A stretch of 64,000 bases of DNA from Candidatus Roseilinea sp. (GCA_026003755.1 BPHV01000003.1:310001-374000), one strand, 5' to 3'; positions 18,836 through 27,825 are shown, numbered from the stretch's first letter. The notes: generated from the sequence alone by a model not told the origin. Made by a program: numbers and translations.

Positions 18836-20785
18836 CTACGGCGAGTTACCTGCGACGATGACGTAATAACGGCGCACCGGAAAGAATTGCTGATCGCGGT
18901 GGGGGGTCTCGGCCTCGTTCGGCGCGATGAGCGCGCTGCAAGGGCGATCGTTTGCCCGCGCGCTGGTCATGGCGACGCGAATGTCCACGACCACGGTTTT
19001 TGTGTCAGGCCTAGGCGTGACGCGCGCGTGGATGTAGTGTTGCTGGCCCGGTTCCCAGTTCAGGAAGTACGACTCTGCGACGGGGTAGGTGATGGGCGTC
19101 TGCGATGGCCCGCAGGTGATGTAGGACACCATCTGGTTGCAGCGGTTCTTAGGAGTGATCACGCGGGCGTAGGAGTCGGTGCTGAAGATGCAGTTGTCCG
19201 GCTCGACGTTGACGATGTTGTTGTCCACGTTGAGCAGTTCGATGGCCTCGGCTTCCTGGAAGGAGATCGTGATCGAGCCGGCATCGGCTGCCGTGCCGCC
19301 GGCGTTGCTGCCCCAGACGATCACATCGAACGGCTGGCCGGGCCGGATGGTGCCTGGGATGGCCACGCCGTCAATGCGCGGTTGCGGCAGGTTGCCCGCG
19401 CCTTTGCTCGGCGCGAGCACGATGACGACCGTCGGCGACGGCGTGGGCGTCGGGCTGGGCGTCGGCGTCGCGGTCGGCGTGCGTGTGGGTGTTGGCCGGG
19501 GCGTTTGTGTCGGCGTCGCCGTTGGCGTGGGCGTCGCTGTGGGTGAAGGTGGGGGCGTCGGCGTTCGTGTTGGCGATGGTGTGAGCGTTGGTATCGGGAG
19601 TGGCGTTGGTGTCGCGGTTGCCTCGCCGTCGGTGGGCGGGACGACGGCCGGCGCCTCAATGGGCGTAGGTGTAGTCCTGGGCGTGTTCGTGGGCCGCGGC
19701 GTCGGGGTGACGGTCGGCGTGGGTGGGGGCGTCGGTGTCGGTGTGTCGGTCGGCGTAGATGTGTCGGTCGGTGTCAACGTGCGCGTTGGCGCGGGGGATG
19801 CAGCAGCCGTGATCTCATTGGCGTTCGCGCTGCCGGCCAGCACCGATGCGCCAGGCAGCGAGATGCCGAACGCGCTGCTGAGCATCAGCCCAACCCCGGC
19901 GCACAGCACCAGGCTGATCATGAGCGCGGTGAAGCTCAGGCCAATCCGCGCGCGTTTGCTGAGCGAGGCCAGCCCCTTGCGATGTAGCGCTTTGCGGAAT
20001 TCCTCAACGGTTTGAAAGCGTTTGCTGATCTCGACCTGAGTCGCTTTAGCGATAGCGTCGGCGACGGCTGGGCTGACCGCTTTTAAGTCGCCATGCACGC
20101 GGTCGGCGCGCGGTAGCACAAACGGTGTCAAGCTTGGGTCGTAGCCGGTCAGCGCATGCAGCAAGGTGGCACCCAGCGAATAAATGTCGCTGTAGGGGCC
20201 GGTTTGCCCTTTGCCATGTTGCTCCGGCGGCGCGTAGCCCGCTGTGCCGAACGGTTCGGTGTCCGACGTTTTGCCTTGTTTGAACGTGCGGGCGATGCCG
20301 AAGTCAATCAGCTTGATTCGGTCGCCGGCGGTGAGGATGATGTTGCTGGGCGTGAGGTCCCGGTAGATCACCGGCGGCGATTGCGTGTGCAGGTAGGTGA
20401 GCACGTCGCACAGTTGGTCGGCCAAATCCAGCACCTGCTCTTCCGGCAAGCCATACCACTGGCCCACCATGCGTTCGGCCAGCGTTTCGCCCTGGATGTA
20501 CTCGGTGACGAGGATCGGCTTGTCGTCCTCGGTGACGAAATAGTCTATGACTTGAACGATGCCGGGATGGCTGAGCTGCGACAGCATGCGGGCTGTCGTC
20601 TCGAACTGGCGCCGGGCGGCTTCGGCGTCGGAGGACATGCCGATGCCGAGCTTGAACACCTTGACCACGACTTGCCGGTTGAACGTGCGCTTGTCGGCCG
20701 CCAGGTAGATCGTTGATTGCCCCCCGTCAGCCATCCAGCGGAGGATCTCGTAACGATCGTTGAGAATCGTTCCCGGGTGTAGCAT
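18836..20785 (-). CDS. receptor-like Ser/Thr protein kinase with extracytoplasmic domain
   Basis: About 650 residues. The kinase domain (about 10-270) has GGQSTIYLAADKRTF with a modified glycine loop, the ATP-binding Lys in VVVKVFKLG, the catalytic loop YRDLTPSNIIL (Tyr in place of the HRD His), IDFGIAR, and PFGTAGYAPPEQ. One membrane helix follows (about 275-298), then a roughly 125-residue Pro/Thr-rich stalk, then a beta-sandwich-like domain (IPGTIRPGQPFDVIVWGSNAGG ...) with two Cys pairs possible. ATG at 20785 is chosen because MLHPGTILNDRYEIL aligns exactly with the start of the neighbouring kinase; a TTG eight codons earlier is possible. It is the last kinase of the island, with the ligand domain outside the cell. 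Confidence 0.9.
   Translation of the reverse strand: MLHPGTILNDRYEILRWMADGGQSTIYLAADKRTFNRQVVVKVFKLGIGMSSDAEAARRQFETTARMLSQLSHPGIVQVIDYFVTEDDKPILVTEYIQGETLAERMVGQWYGLPEEQVLDLADQLCDVLTYLHTQSPPVIYRDLTPSNIILTAGDRIKLIDFGIARTFKQGKTSDTEPFGTAGYAPPEQHGKGQTGPYSDIYSLGATLLHALTGYDPSLTPFVLPRADRVHGDLKAVSPAVADAIAKATQVEISKRFQTVEEFRKALHRKGLASLSKRARIGLSFTALMISLVLCAGVGLMLSSAFGISLPGASVLAGSANANEITAAASPAPTRTLTPTDTSTPTDTPTPTPPPTPTVTPTPRPTNTPRTTPTPIEAPAVVPPTDGEATATPTPLPIPTLTPSPTRTPTPPPSPTATPTPTATPTQTPRPTPTRTPTATPTPSPTPTPSPTVVIVLAPSKGAGNLPQPRIDGVAIPGTIRPGQPFDVIVWGSNAGGTAADAGSITISFQEAEAIELLNVDNNIVNVEPDNCIFSTDSYARVITPKNRCNQMVSYITCGPSQTPITYPVAESYFLNWEPGQQHYIHARVTPRPDTKTVVVDIRVAMTSARANDRPCSALIAPNEAETPHRDQQFFPVRRYYVIVAGNSP
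19425..19795. repeat. low-complexity Pro/Thr linker-coding tract
   Basis: GTCGGCGT-like hexameric and longer units run on the forward strand; read on the coding strand they give PTPTP, PTATPTP and PTNTPR runs of the kinase stalk. A similar, shorter tract lies at 20985-21200 in the second kinase. Length polymorphism by slippage is likely. Confidence 0.7.
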
Positions 20786-20950
20786 CTCCGTTGGGCAATT
20801 GTCGCACAACGAATCAGCTCGGCGCCGCTTGGCTGAGGCGAGTTTGCGCTCGCCGCCGGAGAGCAGCCTGTGCGCCTGGGCGATGGGACCGGATATCGCC
20901 GCGAACTGGGCCGGCGGCGCGGGTTTCTGGGGTTGCGGGGGCGCCGGTCA

Positions 20951-22243
20951 TCAAGTGGTAGCTGTCGGCTTAGGCTGTGGCGTCGGCGTATCTACGAAGA
21001 CGGGCCGGCGAGTTGGCGTGACCGTGATCGCTCCGGTTGGCGTCGCCGAGGGTGATGGCGAGAATGTGGGCGTCGGCGCTTTGGTCGGCGTTGATGTCGG
21101 TGCGGGTGCCCTCGTGGGCGTTGCGGTAGGTGGAGGGGATGACGTCGGCGTGGGCGACGATGTAGGCGTTGGCGGCAGCGTGTCAGTTGGTGCGACGGTC
21201 GCCGTGGTGGTTTCGGTTAAGCTGAGCGCTGCCGGGGCCTGTGCGCCGCCGGGCAGCACGATGGCGGTCGCATTGTCACCCGTCGGGCCGCCGGGCAATG
21301 TGCCGAGCGCGCTCGCCAGCATCAGGCTGATGCCGCCGCATAGCACGAGGACCACGAAGGCGAGCCCGGCGATTGCGCCGACGTATGCGCCGCGAATGGG
21401 CGACCGACCGATGGTGATGTTGGGTGAGCGGCGGCGGGCGCGCCGGATGTCGCGTCGAAATTCTTCGACCGACTGGTAACGCTCGGTAATATCTAGGCGC
21501 GTCGCCTTTTCGATTGCGTCTGCCAGCGCCGAGCTTACTTCCTTCAGATCAGGATGGACGAGGTCGGCGCGCGGCAGCATGAACGGCGTCAGGCTGGGAT
21601 CGTAGCCGGTCACTGCGTAGAGCAGCGTGGCGCCGAGCGAGTAGATGTCGCTGTAGGGGCCGGTTTGCAGGTTGCCGTACTGCTCGGGCGCGGCGTAGCC
21701 TGTCGTCCCGAGCGGTTCGGTGTCCGATGTTTTGCCCACCTTGACCGTGCGGGCGATGCCGAAGTCAATGAGCTTGATCCGGCCGCTTGATGAGATGATG
21801 ATGTTGCCCGGCGTCAAGTCGCGATAGATGACCGGCGGCGTTTGGCTGTGTAGGTAGCTCAGCACATCGCACAACTGCTCGGCGATGTCCAGGACTTGCT
21901 CTTCCGGCAGGCCGAACGCTTCCAGTTGCATGCGGTGCTGCAGCGTCTCGCCCTCGGCGTATTCGGTGATCAACAGCGGTGTGTCTCCGTTCAGCACATA
22001 CTCGATCACCTGGATGATGCCGGGGTGGTGAAGCTGGGCCAGCATGCGCGCGGATGCCTCGAATTGGCGCAGCGCTGCCTCGCGGGATGCCGGCGTGCCC
22101 ACCCCGATTTTGAACTCTTTCACCACCACGCGATGGCCGAACGCTCGCTCGTCGGCAGCAAGGTAGACGATGGACTGTCCACCCTCGGCGATCTGCTCGA
22201 TGATGCGGTAGCGTCCGTTAATGAGTTGGCCGGTGATCAGCAT
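20951..22243 (-). CDS. Ser/Thr protein kinase with Pro/Thr-rich tail
   Basis: A 430-residue paralogue of the kinase at 18836. The kinase domain covers about residues 10-270: GGQSIVYLAADERAF, Lys in VVVKEFKIG, YRDLTPGNIII (again Tyr for His), IDFGIAR, PLGTTGYAAPEQYG and SDIYSLGATLLYAVTGYDPS. A membrane helix is at about 288-312, and then comes only a Pro/Thr-rich tail ending TPQPKPTATT. The tail stops at a double TGA, after which the same frame stays open for another 46 codons up to the next kinase. Compared with its neighbour, it lacks the extracytoplasmic beta domain. It starts 57 bases after the FHA gene. Probable role is phosphorylating the island's FHA ligands (inference). Confidence 0.9.
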   Translation of the reverse strand: MLITGQLINGRYRIIEQIAEGGQSIVYLAADERAFGHRVVVKEFKIGVGTPASREAALRQFEASARMLAQLHHPGIIQVIEYVLNGDTPLLITEYAEGETLQHRMQLEAFGLPEEQVLDIAEQLCDVLSYLHSQTPPVIYRDLTPGNIIISSSGRIKLIDFGIARTVKVGKTSDTEPLGTTGYAAPEQYGNLQTGPYSDIYSLGATLLYAVTGYDPSLTPFMLPRADLVHPDLKEVSSALADAIEKATRLDITERYQSVEEFRRDIRRARRRSPNITIGRSPIRGAYVGAIAGLAFVVLVLCGGISLMLASALGTLPGGPTGDNATAIVLPGGAQAPAALSLTETTTATVAPTDTLPPTPTSSPTPTSSPPPTATPTRAPAPTSTPTKAPTPTFSPSPSATPTGAITVTPTRRPVFVDTPTPQPKPTATT

Positions 22244-22300
22244 GGCGGATGAGTGTGGCCGGTGTGCGACGACCGTCTGCTTGTCGGCGTCGGGCGCGAG

Positions 22301-22879
22301 TTAGCTGTGTATATCGAAGGTGACGACACACCGGCCGAATTCGATCCGATCCCCCGGACACAACAGGACGGGCTGGCCGGTTTCGATGCGCGTGCCGTTG
22401 ATCTTCGTCCAGTTCGTCGCCGTGATGCTGACGATTGTGGGCTGATTGCCGGCCGTCAGCATAATGCGCGCGTGTCGTCGTGACACCGTGCGATCCGGAT
22501 CGTACGGCGTCAAATCAATGTCGGGATGAATGGCGTTGACGGGGTCTTCGCGGCCGATCAACCAGGCGTTCGCCGGGTTCGGCGGGAAGTGGATGATTGT
22601 GCCGTTGCTGCTGATGAGCCGCAGCGCGGTGCTCACGACCGGCTCGGCCGGCGGCTGGCCGACGAGATGCACGGGCGCGGTCGGCTGAGGCGACATCGGG
22701 GCGGCTTCGAGCGGCGCGCCGCACTCCCCGCAGAACTTGCTGCCGGCGGGGTTGACGTGTCCGCACCGAGCGCACGTTAAATTGATAGATGTCAGCACCG
22801 GCGGGGATAGGCGCGTCCCGCACCGGTTGCAAAAGTTCGCCCCCTCGGGCTGCTCTGCACCACAATTCGGGCAAATCAT
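22301..22879 (-). CDS. double zinc-ribbon FHA-domain protein
   Basis: 192 residues. Two zinc ribbons sit at the N-terminus: CPNCGAEQ...FCNRCG and CARCGHVN...FCGECG, about residues 3-20 and 36-53. A short linker leads to an FHA domain at about 85-190 with the phospho-threonine-binding loops GRED, TVSRRHARIML and the closing NGTRIE. FHA domains read pThr marks, here presumably laid down by the two kinases encoded directly downstream. Cytoplasmic, with no membrane segment. It is 146 bases after the vWA gene, the largest gap of the lower half of the island, so an internal promoter is possible. Confidence 0.9.
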   Translation of the reverse strand: MICPNCGAEQPEGANFCNRCGTRLSPPVLTSINLTCARCGHVNPAGSKFCGECGAPLEAAPMSPQPTAPVHLVGQPPAEPVVSTALRLISSNGTIIHFPPNPANAWLIGREDPVNAIHPDIDLTPYDPDRTVSRRHARIMLTAGNQPTIVSITATNWTKINGTRIETGQPVLLCPGDRIEFGRCVVTFDIHS

Positions 22880-23025
22880 CTTGCTTTCCCCTGAACTTGA
22901 TCACCCCTTTGCTCCGGACGCAGCGCGCTCGCGGGCGCGCGGGTCTTTGAGCGATCCTCTGGCGGCATGTCAACACGATGTCGCGGCGTTGGCTGCGCGG
23001 CGGCGGAGATGGGCCGGCAGGGCGC

Positions 23026-24985
23026 TCACGAGTTCAAGCGTTGCGTCCTCCGGCCTTGTTGAAAGATCAGTTTCGTCATGCCCACTTCGATCTCGGCATC
23101 CTCCGGCAGCAGCGTGCGTGTTTTGATGGGCAGCGGCATGCGATTGACGCGGGTGCCGTTGGCCGTGCCTTCATCGAGGATGTAGAACTGCTGCGTGACG
23201 GGGGTCGCGCGTAATTTGGAAGTGGCGGCTTGAGATGTACGGATCGCTCATCAGCACGACCTCGCACTGGGAGGGATCGCGGCCGACCCATACGGTATCC
23301 GACCCCACCGGTAACGAGGTGCCGGTCATCGGGCCGGATACTACCTTGAGTTCGGCGATTGGCTGGCGGTTCAAGCCCAGTCGCTGCGTGACCATGCGGA
23401 TGCCGCTCTGCACGCCCTTCGACATGTTCGCGCGGAGCACGGCGAATTGATCGCTGTAGCGGCGGTTCATGATGATGAGGGCCACGATCAGGCCGAGCGT
23501 GATGAGCGCTAGGCCGCACAAGCTGGCCGCGAGGGCGGTATTCTGGCGCAGCCACTGGTCGAACGACGGCGCTTCGGTGGGCACGAACGGTATGGCGGGC
23601 ACAGAGGCCACCTGGAGTACGGTGCGCACCGATGGGCTGTTGCTCGTCGTCCCGAGGTACGAATCTGTGGCGACGGCTTGGAAGGCATACGGAAGCGTCT
23701 TGGTCACGACGCTGCGGTCTTCCTTCGGCGGTTGCCAGACCAGCGCGTAAGGGGGGGCGTCCAACCGTCCGATGGACGCGCCGTTGGCGAAGAATTCGAT
23801 GCTTACGTCGCGCGCTCGGCCGTCGGGGAAATCTACCTGCGCAGTGATCGTGATCGGAGGCGCGGGTTCAGCGGTCTCCTGGAAGAAGGTTTCGCCTTCC
23901 AGTGGGGTGAGCAGCCTCACGGTGGGCGGCCGAAGCGCGGACGCAAAGCGCACCTCGGCTGTGTCGCTGCCGAGTTGGGTGTTCACCGTCAGCCGCGCCG
24001 AGTGCTCGCCGGCCGGCCTGATGCTGGTGAAGCGCAAAATGTACTGCGACCGCTGCGAGTCTATGCGGCCGTACAGGGCGCGCAGTTGCTCCTCGGCCTG
24101 CGCCAGCGGCACGCTCGAATCCAATAGCACGTAGCCGCCGTTGGTCTGTGCTGCCAGCGCGCTCATGTTCGTGAATTCGCGCGGGCCGCGCTGGTTGACT
24201 TGCACGGCGAAAATGGAGACGCCGGCTTCGTTGGCCCGCCGCAGGATGTCGCCGCGGATGCCTTCGTCGCTGAATTTGTTGTCGGCGCCGTCGGAGAACA
24301 GCAGGATGATCTTGCGGCGCTGGGCGAGCGCTTCGCGTGTGGGGACGTCGGGGTTGCGCGTCAGCAGGTTGAGCGCTTGGTTGAGTCCATCGAACAACGC
24401 TGAGGTGCGCTCTATCGGTAATCGCGGAATCGCCTCCAACTGGGCGGTGATGGCGCCGAGGTCATTGGTCGGTGGGATGAGCGCGGCGATCTTGTTGTCG
24501 CCCGTGCCGGTGGTGACCACCAGGCCGACGTAGTCCTTGCCGCCACTGTTTGCCGAGATCGCTTGCATGAATTGCTGCGCGACGCGGCGGACGTTCTCGG
24601 TGTTGACCACGTTGTAGTCGCGCGTGTTGTTGAGGCCGGCCAGGTCGGCCACGATGATTGCGCCGATGCCTGCGTTGTCCGATTCGACGTTGGTGATGGG
24701 AATCGGGCTGTTATCGGCCAGGTTGGTGAGCGTGAAGTTCTGCGCCGTCAACCCAGTCGCAGCGCTGCCGTCCGGCCAAACGACCGAGGCTGTAATGGTG
24801 TAGTCCGGGGCGCGCGTGCTGTCCACCTGCTTTACCTCGAGCGTGGGCCCGCCGGTTTGCGCAGCGGCCGGATAAGGCCGGAGCGCGGCGCCAACGATGA
24901 GCGAAGCCAGCGCGGCCATGACGGAAGCACGTTGCCAGGTTAGTAGTTTGAACATCTCCATGTTGCTTTGCGTGAACATCTTCAT
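23026..24985 (-). CDS. vWA-domain membrane protein with cytoplasmic FHA domain, frameshifted at 3' end
   Basis: About 653 residues. A signal peptide (about 14-42, ending YPAAAQ) precedes a region with GIGAIIVADLAGLNN, then a vWA domain whose remaining MIDAS-like elements are SALFDGLNQALNL and RKIILLFSDGADNKFSDEG. Ig-like segments follow (TVRLLTPLEGETFFQ ... RDVSIEFFANGASIG), then a membrane helix at about 488-512, and a cytoplasmic FHA domain (VWVGRDPSQCEVVLMSDPYI, SSRHFQI). A run of five Cs at about 23200 should be four; with that, the frame continues DPVTQQFYILDEGTANGTRV and ends QGRRTQRLNS. The topology puts vWA outside and FHA inside, a receptor-like arrangement. A second Met at 24961 is an equally good start. 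Confidence 0.88.
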
Positions 24986-25120
24986 CTCGGCTGCTCGATC
25001 AGCGCCTCTTTATCGCGTGAGTGCTGAGACCTCAGAAAACTACCCGAGTGATGCGCCAAACCTGACGCGAACGTGGCGGTTCGCGCGCCTGATGCCCCTG
25101 ATTTTAACTAAGTGCGTTTC

Positions 25121-26644
25121 TCACAAGAACCTGCCGATCGCCACGGCGATATTATCCTCGCCCCCATTGGCATTGGCCAGATCTACCAGGCGATCACAGG
25201 CGATTTGTGCATTCGCAGCAAAGGTTAATACATCTCGCATCGCTTCGTCGCGCACCATCTCCCATAGGCCATCGGAGCATACGATCAGCCAATCGCCCGG
25301 CTGCAGGCGCACCGGCTCGTATGCATCGGATACGCCGGTCTTGGGGTCGCCCAACGACCGGTAGATCAGGCTGCGTTCCGGGTGAGTGTAGCGGTCTTCA
25401 TCGCGCAGTATGCCGGCGTCCACCAGCGACTGGACGAGTGAATGGTCCTTCGAGAGGCGGACGAGCGGGCCGTCCTCCTGCGAGCGCCACAGATAGATGC
25501 GGCTGTCGCCGACGTTGCCTAAGTAAGCCTGGTCGTCCACCACCAGGGCGAAGGCGAGCGTGGAGCCCATCTGATTCCCGCGGCGGCTGCCTTCGGCGAC
25601 GATCCGGTCATTGATGTCCTTAACGGTGTGCAGCACCCAGGCGTTGATCTCGGCGGGCGAGCGTGTTGTGCCAGAGGCGAAGAATTGCTGCGCCGCTTCC
25701 ACTAGGGTGCGGATGGCGATCTCGCTGGCGACTTCGCCGGCTTCCACGCCGCCCATGCCGTCGGCGACGGCCAGGAGGATGGGCCTGCGCTGGGGTTTGT
25801 CGTCGCTCGACGGGCCAGGCGTGATCTCGATGGCGCACACGTTGTCCTCGTTTTCGGTGCGCACCAAGCCGGTGCTCGTCGCGTGGCCAAGCTCGGCTTC
25901 CAGGCTGTCGCCACGATGAGCGGCGTCGGCTTGGGCGCGCCGCAGCCCGACCAGCAGCATCGCTGCGCTGATCCGTTCGCGTGGATCGGCTGCCCGGCGC
26001 AGGGCATAACGCACATGCGATTGCGCTTCGACCAGCCGCGTGTGCGCGAGCGCCGCGCACAGTGCGCGCACGTCGGCATATGAGGCGTCAGGGTTGTCCT
26101 CTAACAAAACGAGCGTGCCGAGGTTCCGCCAGTGCGCGCCGCCGGCGTTCACGCCGATGTGCTGCAACACGGCATCGTCATCGGCCAGGCCGAGCGCTAC
26201 GCCGCACTGGTGCAGCGCGTTCAGCCCCTCCACCAATTGTTCGAACCACGCCTCCCACTGTCGCTTTGATTGTTGATTGAGCCAGGCTACGCTCATCAGA
26301 TCCGGCGCGACCACCTCTGGCACATAGTAGCGCACGACGCGATCGAACCAGCCCATCTCGAACATGGGCAACAGCCGCGCCACATAGGGGATCGGCTTTT
26401 GTTGGAGTTGTTCGCTCAGCGTGATGGCGCCGGCGAGGTCGAGCGGCGCCAGCCCTTCGTGCAACAAGAGGCGCGCCGATCCATCCGACACGATGGCCTC
26501 GTAGGTGCGCGATCGGCTGTTTGCCGGCGAGCCTTCGGCGAACGCAGTGATGATGTACGACGTGTGGCGCGTCGCGTCGGTCACGTATTCACCGATCGGC
26601 AGCGGATCGGAAGCTGTGGAGAGTGTGGCAGTCGAAAGAGTCAT
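25121..26644 (-). CDS. pseudokinase-PP2C fusion, Ser/Thr phosphatase
   Basis: 507 residues in two parts. The C-terminal part (about 255-507) is a complete PP2C phosphatase: RTENEDNV, LAVADGMGGVEAGE, MGSTLAFALV, LGNVGDSRIYLW, LIVCSDGLWEMV and GGEDNIAVAIG, with all metal-binding Asp in place. The N-terminal part (about 20-220) has the outline of a kinase C-lobe (EQLVEGLNALHQCGVALGLADDD, NLGTLVLLEDNPDASYADVRALCAAL) but no catalytic Lys, HRD or DFG, so I read it as a pseudokinase; that part is inference. The start overlaps the previous gene by four bases (ATGA), so the two are coupled. It should reverse the kinases of the same island. Confidence 0.9.
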   Translation of the reverse strand: MTLSTATLSTASDPLPIGEYVTDATRHTSYIITAFAEGSPANSRSRTYEAIVSDGSARLLLHEGLAPLDLAGAITLSEQLQQKPIPYVARLLPMFEMGWFDRVVRYYVPEVVAPDLMSVAWLNQQSKRQWEAWFEQLVEGLNALHQCGVALGLADDDAVLQHIGVNAGGAHWRNLGTLVLLEDNPDASYADVRALCAALAHTRLVEAQSHVRYALRRAADPRERISAAMLLVGLRRAQADAAHRGDSLEAELGHATSTGLVRTENEDNVCAIEITPGPSSDDKPQRRPILLAVADGMGGVEAGEVASEIAIRTLVEAAQQFFASGTTRSPAEINAWVLHTVKDINDRIVAEGSRRGNQMGSTLAFALVVDDQAYLGNVGDSRIYLWRSQEDGPLVRLSKDHSLVQSLVDAGILRDEDRYTHPERSLIYRSLGDPKTGVSDAYEPVRLQPGDWLIVCSDGLWEMVRDEAMRDVLTFAANAQIACDRLVDLANANGGEDNIAVAIGRFL

Positions 26645-27069
26645 CTGGGACGCATCACCCGCTCATTTTGCAACACGAACTGGAAGACGGCTTGCTGAGA
26701 CTTGCCCAGCGAGATAGTCGCGCCGGAGCGCAAGCGATTGTGGCGTGAGCGCCGGCCGTCCACGAACATGTGTTCACCTTCGACCAGACGCGCCTCCCAT
26801 ACGCCATCTGACGCGCGGAAGATCTCAGCATGATCCTCGGCCAGATCGGCCACTGACTTGCCGGTGATGCGGTACCACGACGTGCGACCGAGGCGAATCG
26901 GCTCGGTCAGCGGGAAGCGCTTGCCGCCGATCACCAGATAAGCCGAAGGTGTCCTGGGCGCGCGGCGGCGTGAGAACAAGCCGAACAGGCCGGCCAGGCC
27001 GCCGATTCCGAGGAGCGCTGCATCGGCGCAGGTGGCAACAACGTCGTATAGCGGGAAGGGAGCGTTCAT
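26641..27069 (-). CDS. FHA-domain protein with N-terminal membrane anchor
   Basis: 142 residues. A hydrophobic stretch at about 8-32 (VVATCADAALLGIGGLAGLFGL) followed by RRRAPR suggests an anchor with the rest inside the cell. The FHA domain covers about 44-140: RLGRTSWYRI, EDHAEIFRASDGVWEARL, DGRRSRHNRLRSGATISLG. The usual SxxH is replaced by EDH, so the phospho-peptide grip may be altered. ATGA overlaps join it to the genes on both sides (27066-27069 and 26641-26644), so all three are translated together. Confidence 0.85.
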   Translation of the reverse strand: MNAPFPLYDVVATCADAALLGIGGLAGLFGLFSRRRAPRTPSAYLVIGGKRFPLTEPIRLGRTSWYRITGKSVADLAEDHAEIFRASDGVWEARLVEGEHMFVDGRRSRHNRLRSGATISLGKSQQAVFQFVLQNERVMRPR

Positions 27070-27761
27070 TTGTGGGATGCTCTGCCGAGGATGCTGCTCA
27101 CGAACGAGCGCTGTGGGCCGAAGACGATTGCTCCCAGGGCGCCTTGCGCGCCTTGCTCCTTCGCCATCGCCAGCAAGCGTTGGACGGCGCCCTGCGGGTT
27201 GCGCGAATACACGGTCAGCGCAATGTCATATTCATCGAGCTTTTCGCTCACCGAAGACGTGCAAATCAATAGGCTGTCCGCCGGCTCCAGCTTGCGCTGG
27301 GCGGTGGGTTCCATGCGGATGACGTCAATGCGACCGCTGGCCTGGATGCAGTAGCAGCGAATCGCGCCGACGCCGATACCATACCATTGATTGCCGACCA
27401 CAGCAGCGATCACCATCGGCATGTGCGTCGGCGCGTCGGCGTCTTTCGACTGGCGCTTGAGCATCCGGTTCGCTTTGTCGAGCGTGGCGCGCAGGGCGAT
27501 GAGCCGATCTACGTCGGGCGGAACTTCTTCATAGGCCTGGCGGATTTGTTCTATCAAGCTCTGGCCGGCGAGCGACGCGCCGCTGGCATCGGCGAGGGCC
27601 ATCAACAGCCCGCGCTGGGTTGAACTGGCAGCCTGGGCGTCGGGGTGTGGGCCTAATGGGTAAACGGCGGCGCCGGCTGCCCCACCGAATGCGCTCCGGG
27701 CCGGCTGCCCGCCGGAGCGCAGTCGTACGCGGAATTTATCGAGCGTCTGTCGGCTGAACAC
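27066..27761 (-). CDS. PP2C-like protein lacking metal-binding residues (putative pseudophosphatase)
   Basis: 231 residues, no signal. The last 120 residues line up with the second half of PP2C: MPMVIAAVVGNQWYGIGVGA-IRCYCI where active enzymes have GDSRxY, then LEPADSLLICTSSVSEKLDE for LxPGDxLLxCSDGLxE, and LLAMAKEQGAQGALGAIVF for the LAxxxGxxDNxxVxV end. The Asp of GDS, SDG and DN are replaced by A, S and A, so it should not hold the two metals. This assignment is mine from reading the pattern and is moderately sure. It is the first gene of the tightly overlapping trio and may be a binding scaffold or decoy for the PP2C encoded two genes on. Confidence 0.6.
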   Translation of the reverse strand: MFSRQTLDKFRVRLRSGGQPARSAFGGAAGAAVYPLGPHPDAQAASSTQRGLLMALADASGASLAGQSLIEQIRQAYEEVPPDVDRLIALRATLDKANRMLKRQSKDADAPTHMPMVIAAVVGNQWYGIGVGAIRCYCIQASGRIDVIRMEPTAQRKLEPADSLLICTSSVSEKLDEYDIALTVYSRNPQGAVQRLLAMAKEQGAQGALGAIVFGPQRSFVSSILGRASHK

Positions 27762-27825
27762 AGGCCGAGTTTAACGCGGTCCGGGGAGATGTTCGACGGC
27801 TGATGCGCGTCTCGCCACGGCTGGA

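Noticed and set aside
19425-19795. The GTCGGCGT-rich tract as a minisatellite or replication origin
   Set aside because: It reads without stops as the Pro/Thr stalk of a kinase on the reverse strand; the repetition is explained by the protein.
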